Shown here piece by piece: positions 35,165 to 41,532 of a stretch of DNA of 64,000 nucleotides (positions are counted from its first letter, which is position 1; every line of letters begins with the position of its first letter). The position numbers and the translations under genes are program-made. Location of the stretch: assembly GCF_023898865.1 (NCBI RefSeq), contig NZ_JAGSOV010000033.1, forward strand, positions 34,350-98,349. The letters are read 5' to 3'. The DNA comes from Pseudonocardia humida. Lineage in GTDB: Bacteria; Actinomycetota; Actinomycetes; Mycobacteriales; Pseudonocardiaceae. Under the pieces are notes generated by a model. It did no database searches and was not told the DNA's origin. It worked only from the letters and a program-made list of their open reading frames with translations.

Positions 35165-35703
35165 CGTCCACCTCCGGTGGTCGGCTCGGCGCCCAGCGCC
35201 CGCCGCAGTCGCGCGCGGGCCGTGGTCAGCAGCGACGAGGCCGTGCCGACCGGCACCTGCAGCCGCTCGGCGATCTGCTGCTCGGTCAGGTCGTCCCAGT
35301 AGCGCAGGCGGATCGCCACGCGCATCCGGCGGGGCAGCTTGCGGACCGCGCGGTAGACGTCGTCGGGGTGGTGGGCGGGGTGGTCGGCGCCCCCACCGAC
35401 CACCCCGCCGCCGATCATCTCGGGCACCATCCGGGCCAGCGCCCGGCTCTCCAGCGCGCGCTGGCGCCAGCTGCGCCGGCCGATGTTGACCGCGACCCGG
35501 TAGACCCAGCCCTCCGGCGAGTCCATCGCCGCGATCCGCGGCCAGCGCTCGTAGGCGCGCGCGAAGGCCTCCGCGGTGGCCTCCCGGCCCAGCATCGGGT
35601 CGCCGACCGCGGCGGCGACGCGGTGGGTGAGCCCCTCGACGGTCGCCCCGTACCAGCGGGCGAAGTCGAGGGCGGCCACGGTCACGTCGACGTCGGTGCT
35701 CAC
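35161..35703 (-). CDS. ECF RNA polymerase sigma factor
   Basis: 180 residues from a GTG that overlaps the amidoligase stop (GTGA). Region 2 reads 'ATAEAFARAYERWPRIAAMDSPEGWVYRVAVNIGRRSWRQ'. Region 4 reads 'VRKLPRRMRVAIRLRYWDDLTEQQIAERLQVPVGTASSLLTTARARLRRAL', a standard sigma-4 helix-turn-helix. The Gly-rich linker between them ('GGGVVGGGADHPAHH') is long. The downstream membrane protein is the likely partner. The sigma factor presumably directs RNA polymerase to this operon and to envelope-related targets. Confidence 0.9.
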   Translation of the reverse strand: MSTDVDVTVAALDFARWYGATVEGLTHRVAAAVGDPMLGREATAEAFARAYERWPRIAAMDSPEGWVYRVAVNIGRRSWRQRALESRALARMVPEMIGGGVVGGGADHPAHHPDDVYRAVRKLPRRMRVAIRLRYWDDLTEQQIAERLQVPVGTASSLLTTARARLRRALGAEPTTGGGR

Positions 35704-36824
35704 CGGCGGCCCCGCCCCCAGCGCTCCAGCGTCGCGGTGTCCTCCTCGACGCGCCCGGTGGGCGGGTGCGGGAGGTCGGGCTCCTCGACGCACAGCCGCA
35801 GCAGCCCCTCGACCAGCGCGGCCCGCTCCACGATCGCCTCGGCGGCGTCGGCGCCGGGCAGGATGCGCACCTCGAGGGTGTCCTTGACCCGCGGCGCGCG
35901 CAGCACGTGCAGCAGGTTCACGTCGCTGTACTTGGTCAGCTCGACGTCCGCCAGCGCCGCGGGCACCTCCGCCCACGTCCCGAGCCCGCGCAGGGCGTCG
36001 ACCCGGTCGAGCAGCGCCTGCGGCGGCGCGGCCAGCCGCCGGCACGCCGGGTTGGTGCCCAGCAGCCGCCACAGCGCCGGGCGCCAGCGCCCGAACAGCG
36101 CGACGACGTTGGCGAAGGCCCGTGGCGCGCGGAACGGCGCCGCGTCCAGGTGCAGGTGCACGGCCGCCTCCACCGGCACCGCGCACCCCAGCGCCCTGGC
36201 CGGGCCGAGCAGCCGGTCCAGCGCCGCGGCGTGGTCGCGCTCCAGCGGCGGTGTGATGATCTCGGCGGGCCGCTCGCGCTCGCCGGGCAGCGGGGCGGCC
36301 ATCGCCACGCTGGCGCCGTCGCGGTCGACGACGCGGAAGATCGACGGCCCGGCCGCCAGCACCTCGGTGCCGAACAGCGCCGCCACCGGCTTGAGGACCT
36401 CGCCCTGCTCGGCCTGCGGGTCGCAGACCCCGGCCAGCAGGTTCAGCAGCCGGGCGTCGTCGGTGAGCATCCGGTACCAGCCCGGCGCGGGGACCGCCCG
36501 CACGTCCAGACCGGCCACGATGGTGACGTCGTCGACCACCGAGCACACCGGGGCGCCCTCGGCGTCGACGACGTCGAAGGCCGGTGTGAGGTGGCGGAAG
36601 CTGCCCATGCCCGGTACGGCCGACGGCTCGCTGTCGCGGTGGAACGCGCGCTCGACCCGGCCCCCCGACCCGGCCGCGATCGCCGCGGCCAGGTCGGCGC
36701 GGCTGCTCCCGCGCGGGGTCAGCAGCTCGATCTCGAACCCGACGCGGGACTGCAGCTCGCTCGGCACGCGGACGGTCCCCCCGTTCCCGTCGGCCGTCGG
36801 TCGGTCGCGATCAGTCTCCGACAC
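35700..36824 (-). CDS. Amidoligase-family protein (GS-like COOH-NH2 ligase)
   Basis: 374 residues from a GTG at 36824 that lies 14 bases inside the preceding gene. Motifs of the Amidoligase_2 family are seen in order: 'RVGFEIELLTPRG' (E-x-E-type metal site), 'FRHLTPAFDVVDAEG' to 'CSVVDDVTI', 'RPAEIITPPLERDH' (second acidic/turn motif), 'EAAVHLHLDAAPF' (H-x-H) and 'KDTLEVRILPGA' (E-x-R). The family shares the glutamine synthetase/glutamate-cysteine ligase fold and is predicted to join carboxyl and amino groups on peptides or proteins using ATP. No leader, so it is cytosolic. Coupling to genes for a secreted repeat protein and an ECF sigma factor suggests a modification role. Confidence 0.78.
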   Translation of the reverse strand: MSETDRDRPTADGNGGTVRVPSELQSRVGFEIELLTPRGSSRADLAAAIAAGSGGRVERAFHRDSEPSAVPGMGSFRHLTPAFDVVDAEGAPVCSVVDDVTIVAGLDVRAVPAPGWYRMLTDDARLLNLLAGVCDPQAEQGEVLKPVAALFGTEVLAAGPSIFRVVDRDGASVAMAAPLPGERERPAEIITPPLERDHAAALDRLLGPARALGCAVPVEAAVHLHLDAAPFRAPRAFANVVALFGRWRPALWRLLGTNPACRRLAAPPQALLDRVDALRGLGTWAEVPAALADVELTKYSDVNLLHVLRAPRVKDTLEVRILPGADAAEAIVERAALVEGLLRLCVEEPDLPHPPTGRVEEDTATLERWGRGRR

Positions 36825-37551
36825 CGGGCACGGACGGCAGCGCCTCACCCGACCGCAGTAGCCCACCGGCCTTCAGCTTGGCCTCGAACGGTTCGCCGAG
36901 CCCCCAGTGCGCGGCGAGGGCGACGGCGTCGTCGTAGTCGTGGCCCGTGTCGAAGAACGCGGCCAGTGCGGCGTCGTCGCCGGCGGCGGGCACGTACTCG
37001 TCCACGGGCGGCACGTCGACGAACGGCAGCACGCCGACGACCTTCAGCTCGCGCCCCGCCGCGACCTTGGCCTCGCCCAGCGGCAGCTCCCACTGCTCGG
37101 CCAGCACCGCGGCGTCCTCGCCGGTGTAGCCCAGCGCGAAGAACAGGTCGACCAGCTGCTCGTCGGAGGCGCCGTCGTCGAGGGTCGGGTCGGCCAGCGG
37201 CGACGCCTTGAGCGCGACCCCCCGCTCCAGGAAGGAGCCCGCCTCGACCTTGACGCCGAACGGGTCGAGGTCGAGGCCCCAGATCGCGGCCAGGTCGAGC
37301 GAGTCCTGGTAGGTGTAGCCGGCGTCGAGGTAGGCGAGCACGGCGGCCTGGTCGGGGTCGGTGCCGGCGGGCCGGTCCGTGCCCGGGCTGACGAAGGCCG
37401 CGGGCGCGACGCCCGCCTGGGCGTTGGCGATGGCCGGCAGCACGAACGCCGAACCGACCACCGGCAACGCGATCAGGCCGAGGGCCGCGGCCCGGCGGCG
37501 CCTGCGGCGGGCGGGCTCGGGGTCCGGGGCGGTCTGCGGAGCGGGGTCCAT
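36811..37551 (-). CDS. Secreted protein with three tandem ~45-residue W-G repeats
   Basis: 246 residues from an ATG at 37551 with GAGGAG 6 bases upstream. A run of arginines is followed by a hydrophobic signal ('AALGLIALPVVGSAFVLPAIANAQA', about 23-47), with a likely cleavage after Ala-x-Ala. The mature part holds three units: 'YLDAGYTYQDSLDLAAIWGL' with 'FGVKVEAGSFLERGVAL'; 'FFALGYTGEDAAVLAEQWEL' with 'GEAKVAAGRELKVVGVL'; 'FFDTGHDYDDAVALAAHWGL' with 'FEAKLKAGGLLRSGEAL'. Shared features are an aromatic-x-x-G-aromatic start, an Asp, a Trp, and an [A/V]-K-x-x-A/E-G turn. It heads the amidoligase-sigma operon. Function unknown. Confidence 0.78.
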   Translation of the reverse strand: MDPAPQTAPDPEPARRRRRRAAALGLIALPVVGSAFVLPAIANAQAGVAPAAFVSPGTDRPAGTDPDQAAVLAYLDAGYTYQDSLDLAAIWGLDLDPFGVKVEAGSFLERGVALKASPLADPTLDDGASDEQLVDLFFALGYTGEDAAVLAEQWELPLGEAKVAAGRELKVVGVLPFVDVPPVDEYVPAAGDDAALAAFFDTGHDYDDAVALAAHWGLGEPFEAKLKAGGLLRSGEALPSVPGVGD

Positions 37552-37648
37552 GGTGGTCTCCTCGGGGAGCGCGGGCACCGCGGTGCGGTGCGACACCCCG
37601 AGAAGCCCACCGGGCCCCGAACCCCTGAGTGGCGTGCGTCACATCGGG

Positions 37649-38692
37649 TCAGGGCGTGATGACCACCTTGAGCGCCTCGTTGGCCGCGGCGTTCGCGAAG
37701 ACGTCGTAGGCGTGGTCCATCTCGGCGAAGGTGAACCGGTGGGTGCCCATCCGCTCGGCCGGGATGCGCCCGCTCGCGACCATCGTGAGCAGGGTCGGCA
37801 CCGAGACCGTGTCGACCAGGCCCATGGTCAGCGTGATGTTGCGGATCCACAGGTCCTGCATCGGCAGCTCGACCGGGACGCCGTGCACGCCGACGTTGGC
37901 CACGGTCCCGCCCGGGCGCACCAGCGCCGCCGCGGTCCGCAGCGTCTCCGGGTAGCCGACCGCCTCGATGGCCACGTCCACCCCGAGCCCGTCGGTCATC
38001 GCCAGCACGTCGCCGACCGCGCCCTCCCCGGCCTCGACGGCGTCGGTGGCGCCGAACTCGAGCGCCTTGGCCAGCCGGAACTTGTTGGTGTCCACGGCGA
38101 TGACCCGCGAGGCCCCCCACAGGCCGGTGGTCAGCACGGCCGCCAGCCCGACCGCGCCGGCGCCCACGACGGCCACGGTGTGGCCCGGGCGCACCCCACC
38201 GGCGAGCACGCCCACCTCGTAGCCGGTGGGCAGCGAGTCGGCCAGGAAGATGGCCTGCTCGTCGGTGACGTCCGGGGGCACCGCGTAGAGGGAGGTGTCG
38301 GCGTAGGGCACGCGGACGAGCTCGGCCTGGGTGCCGTCGATGAGGTGGCCGAAGATCCAGCCGATGCCGCCGACCGTGGCGCAGTGCGAGGGCATCCCGC
38401 GCTGGCAGTAGGCGCACCGCCCGCAGCGGGTGATCGCCGGCACCAGCACCCGGTCGCCCTCGGCGAACCCGGTGACGGCCGCGCCGACGGCGGTGACCGT
38501 CCCGACGGCCTCGTGGCCCAGGATGCGCCCGTCGGTCACGGCGGGCACGTCGCCGTGCAGGATGTGCAGGTCGGTGCCGCAGATCGTGGTCGTGTCCACC
38601 CGGACGACCACGTCGGTGGGCTCCTGGACGGCGGCGTCCGGGACGTCCTCCCAGGCCTTGCTGCCGGGTCCGTGGTACACCAGCGCCTTCAT
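37649..38692 (-). CDS. Zinc-dependent medium-chain alcohol dehydrogenase
   Basis: 347 residues from an ATG. It has a catalytic-zinc Cys in 'TTTICGTDLHILHG', 'ILGHEAVGTVTAVG' with the His/Glu pair, and the structural-zinc lobe 'CGRCAYCQRGMPSHC' with four cysteines. The Rossmann motif is 'VAVVGAGAVGLAAV', followed by 'VIAVDTNKFRLAKALEFGATD', whose Asp favours NAD over NADP. This subgroup acts on secondary alcohols, sugar alcohols or formaldehyde-like substrates. The gene is upstream of a stretch with no obvious promoter and is followed by the ECF operon on the same strand after 97 bases. Confidence 0.92.
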   Translation of the reverse strand: MKALVYHGPGSKAWEDVPDAAVQEPTDVVVRVDTTTICGTDLHILHGDVPAVTDGRILGHEAVGTVTAVGAAVTGFAEGDRVLVPAITRCGRCAYCQRGMPSHCATVGGIGWIFGHLIDGTQAELVRVPYADTSLYAVPPDVTDEQAIFLADSLPTGYEVGVLAGGVRPGHTVAVVGAGAVGLAAVLTTGLWGASRVIAVDTNKFRLAKALEFGATDAVEAGEGAVGDVLAMTDGLGVDVAIEAVGYPETLRTAAALVRPGGTVANVGVHGVPVELPMQDLWIRNITLTMGLVDTVSVPTLLTMVASGRIPAERMGTHRFTFAEMDHAYDVFANAAANEALKVVITP

Positions 38693-38771
38693 CCCGCCTC
38701 CGTCCGTTGGGTCCGGCGGCCCACGCTAGGGACGGCGCACACCGCGGGATGTCGCAGATTGCGACGCGCCC

Positions 38772-39368
38772 TCACAGGGCCAGGCCGGACTCCAGCAGGC
38801 CGAGCGCCCGGTCGACCGCCTCCACCGGGTCGGTACCGGGGGTGTTCGCGGCGTCGAGCAGCGCCCGCACGCTCACCCCGGCCACCGCGCCGATGAGCGC
38901 CCGGACGGCGGGGTCGGCCGGGTCGCGGCCGGTGCGGCGGGCGACCAGCTCGCCGAGCGCGTCCAGTGCGCGTCCGACCATCGCGGCGTTGGCCGCCCAC
39001 AGCTCGGGGACCTGCAGCAGGGCCAGGTCGCGGGCAGTGCGGGCGGCGCGGTCGTGCGGGTCGAGCCCGGCGAAGGCGGTGCGCAGGGCGGCCCGCAGCG
39101 CCGCCAGCGGCCCCAGTTCGGCGGGCTGCTCGGCGACCAGGCGGGGGATGACGGCGGCCAGCGAGTGGTGGTCGTCGAGGACGGCGAGGTCGTCCTTACC
39201 GGCGAAGTAGCGGAACACGGTGCTGGGGGAGACCTCCGCGGCCTCGGCCACCTGCTCGACGGTCGTGGCGGCGTAGCCCCGCTCGCGGAACAGGCGCAGC
39301 GCGTGCTGCTGGATCGCCGCCCGGGTACGCGCCTTCTTGCGCTCCCGCAGACCGCCGCCCGAAGTCAT
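38772..39368 (-). CDS. TetR-family transcriptional regulator
   Basis: 198 residues from an ATG at 39368. The DNA-binding domain is clear: 'RTRAAIQQHALRLFRERGYAATTVEQVAEAAEVSPSTVFRYFAGKDDL' (about 14-62). The ligand domain has 'ARTARDLALLQVPELWAANAAMV', seen in many actinobacterial TetR proteins of the mycofactocin/acyl type. It diverges from a VOC gene across 67 AT-richer bases, the probable operator region, and is 79 bases upstream of the alcohol dehydrogenase on the same strand. Either could be a target. Confidence 0.92.
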   Translation of the reverse strand: MTSGGGLRERKKARTRAAIQQHALRLFRERGYAATTVEQVAEAAEVSPSTVFRYFAGKDDLAVLDDHHSLAAVIPRLVAEQPAELGPLAALRAALRTAFAGLDPHDRAARTARDLALLQVPELWAANAAMVGRALDALGELVARRTGRDPADPAVRALIGAVAGVSVRALLDAANTPGTDPVEAVDRALGLLESGLAL

Positions 39369-39435
39369 GACAGCTCACTTCCTTTTGCTACAACGCTACT
39401 GTTTGGGAGTCTACTATCAGATTTGGGGTGGCGCG

Positions 39436-40365
39436 ATGACCGACACGATCGACCGGGTGCACCACGTCGGGCACGTCGTGCCCGACATCGGGGCCGCCGC
39501 CGACCGGTACCGGCGGATGGGGTTCCGGGTGCCGCCGCCGAGCTTCCCGGTGCTGCCCGCGGCGGGCGGGCCGGCGCGCGCGGTCGGCGCGGGCAACACC
39601 CACCTGGCGTTCCGGCGGAACTTCGTCGAGCTGGTCACCGTGCTCGACGGCGCCGACGCCCCCGCCGGGCAACTGGTGGCGCTGGACGTGCCGGCGGCGG
39701 CCCGGGAGCGGGTCGCGGCGAGCATCGCGGCCACCACCGCCAGGGTGCGCGCCGCCCTGGACCGCTTCGCCGGTCTGCACATCCTGGTGCTGGCGACCTC
39801 CGACGCCGACGCCGCGGCCGCGCGGCTGACCGGCGCCGGGATCGGGCACGGCGGTGTCGTCCGGCTCACCCGCCCCTCGCCCGACGGCGGCGCTCCGGTG
39901 CCGGTGGCCCTGCTGGAGGTCGACGCCGCGGCGAGCCCGGAGGGCAGGCTCGCGTTCGCCGAGGAGCTCGACGAGACCGGCCCGGAGCACCCCAACGGCG
40001 CGCTCGACCTGCTGGGACCCGTCCTCTGCGTGCCCGACGCCGAGCTCGACGCCCACGCCGGGCGCTACCGGCGCCTGCTCGCCCGGCCGGTGCGCGAGGT
40101 CGGGCCGACCCGCGTGCTCGACCTCGACGCCGGTCGCGTCGTGCTCGTCGGCGACTCGGCGCTCGGGGCGGTGCTCCCCGGCGAGCGCGCCCCGGCGCTG
40201 CCGGCCTTCGCCGCGTTCGCGGTGCGGGTGCGCGACCTCGCCTCCACCCGGGCGTTGCTCGTCGGCGCGGGCTTCGGGGTGCGCGACACGCCGGACGGCG
40301 CGATCCTCGTGCCCGCGGCGGAGGCCGGCGGGTGCGCGGTGGTGTTCACCGACCGGGGCCACTAG
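39436..40365 (+). CDS. Two-domain VOC/glyoxalase-like protein
   Basis: 309 residues from the ATG at 39436; in-frame sequence upstream is non-coding. It starts 'TIDRVHHVGHVVPDIGAAADRYRRMGFRVPPPS' and continues 'NTHLAFRRNFVELVTVLDG', the glyoxalase-like pattern with His and Glu metal positions. A second module follows ('GLHILVLATSDADAAAARLTGAGIGHGGV', about 115-150), then a third stretch 'LCVPDAELDAHAGRYRRLLARPVREVG', so the protein is a tandem VOC arrangement. Such proteins bind large hydrophobic substrates. A TACTAT box (39411-39416) precedes the start. The divergent TetR probably controls it. Confidence 0.82.
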   Translation: MTDTIDRVHHVGHVVPDIGAAADRYRRMGFRVPPPSFPVLPAAGGPARAVGAGNTHLAFRRNFVELVTVLDGADAPAGQLVALDVPAAARERVAASIAATTARVRAALDRFAGLHILVLATSDADAAAARLTGAGIGHGGVVRLTRPSPDGGAPVPVALLEVDAAASPEGRLAFAEELDETGPEHPNGALDLLGPVLCVPDAELDAHAGRYRRLLARPVREVGPTRVLDLDAGRVVLVGDSALGAVLPGERAPALPAFAAFAVRVRDLASTRALLVGAGFGVRDTPDGAILVPAAEAGGCAVVFTDRGH

Positions 40366-40369
40366 GCGC

Positions 40370-41494
40370 CTACCCGGCGGGCCCGTCGATCTCGACGCGG
40401 CCGTCGGTGCGGCCGTCGGTCAGGAACGCGAGCAGCCCGGCGCCCTCCTCGACCACGGCGTCGCGGTCGGCGCCGGTGATCGGGACCAGCGCGCTGATCC
40501 GCAGGACGGGCGGGTCGTCCGCGGCGCGGGTGGGCTGCGCGGGCTCAGTGGTCCAGGTGGCCGCGACCCGGCCGTCGACCAGCAGGAAGCGGGCGCCGCC
40601 GACGCTGAGGCCGCGGTGGCGGTCGTCGATGACGCGGGTGCGGTCGTCGTAGCCGAGCACCGCGTTGTCGAAGGCGGGCAGGAAGCGCGGCGGGGCCGGG
40701 ACGTCGGGGTCGGGGCGCGGGGCGCCGGGCAGGTCGAGCAGCTCGCGCCCGCGCCCGTCGCGCAGGACCTCCAGCTCGGGGCGCAGCCGCGCGATCGCCG
40801 CGGGCAGCCCGGTCAGCCCCGACCATGCCCGCACGTCGGCGGAGGCGGCGGGGCCGAACGCGGCCAGGTAGCGCAGCACCAGGTCCTCGGCGCGACCGGC
40901 GCCGGGGTTCCCGGCCGCCGCGACCGGACGCCCCAGCCACGCCTCGATCGTCGTGTTCGCGGCCGGCCCGCTCGCACCCCACACGCCCCGCGGCGGCACC
41001 TGCACCAGGGGCACGACCGAGCTCAGCGCGTCGCCCAGGTCGCGCGGGGCGACCCCGGGCCAGCGCCCGGCGACGGCCCGGGCGACGTCGGTCAGGGTCC
41101 GGGGCCGCTCGGCGAACAGCGGGGTGCCCGCGGCGCGCAGCTCGGCCAGGTCGACCCCGGGCAGCCGGGCGCGCAGCACGGCCATGACCCGCTGCTCCAG
41201 CATCGGCTGGTGCAGCGCCCGCAGCCCGACGGCGTCCTCGGCGGTGACCAGGTGCAGCGTGCGGCGCATCAGCAGGGTGCGCACCGCGCGCCTGCCCTCC
41301 AGCAGCTCCACCAGCTCGGCGGGGACGAACCCGCGCAGCCGCGACCACAGCCCGGCGTAGGGCTCCAGCGGCTCCTGGGCCTGCACCCCGACCAGGTGCC
41401 GGACGGCGTCGACGGCACTCATGTCGTGGCGGTCGAGCAGCAGCTGGCGCGCCAGCAGCGCGCGGTTCAGCTCGCGGGTGCCGATCACCGTCAT
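40370..41494 (-). CDS. Winged-helix DNA-binding protein (HTH_42 / YcaQ-like family)
   Basis: 374 residues from an ATG. The start 'RELNRALLARQLLLDRHDMSAVDAVRHLVGVQAQEPLEPYAGLWSRL' and the sequence 'RRAVRTLLMRRTLHLVTAEDAVGLR' are diagnostic of the HTH_42 winged-helix family. 'AFGPAASADVRAWSGLTGLPAAIARL' and 'FLPAFDNAVLGYDDRTRVI' complete the usual layout. Members include E. coli YcaQ, a DNA glycosylase that unhooks interstrand crosslinks, and streptomycete AlkZ-like self-resistance proteins. Whether this one is catalytic cannot be judged by eye; the catalytic Q-x-Q motif of AlkZ appears as 'VQAQE' near residue 38. Confidence 0.85.
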   Translation of the reverse strand: MTVIGTRELNRALLARQLLLDRHDMSAVDAVRHLVGVQAQEPLEPYAGLWSRLRGFVPAELVELLEGRRAVRTLLMRRTLHLVTAEDAVGLRALHQPMLEQRVMAVLRARLPGVDLAELRAAGTPLFAERPRTLTDVARAVAGRWPGVAPRDLGDALSSVVPLVQVPPRGVWGASGPAANTTIEAWLGRPVAAAGNPGAGRAEDLVLRYLAAFGPAASADVRAWSGLTGLPAAIARLRPELEVLRDGRGRELLDLPGAPRPDPDVPAPPRFLPAFDNAVLGYDDRTRVIDDRHRGLSVGGARFLLVDGRVAATWTTEPAQPTRAADDPPVLRISALVPITGADRDAVVEEGAGLLAFLTDGRTDGRVEIDGPAG

Positions 41495-41532
41495 GGCCGC
41501 GCACGCTACCGCGCGGCCGTGTCGGTGCGGAC

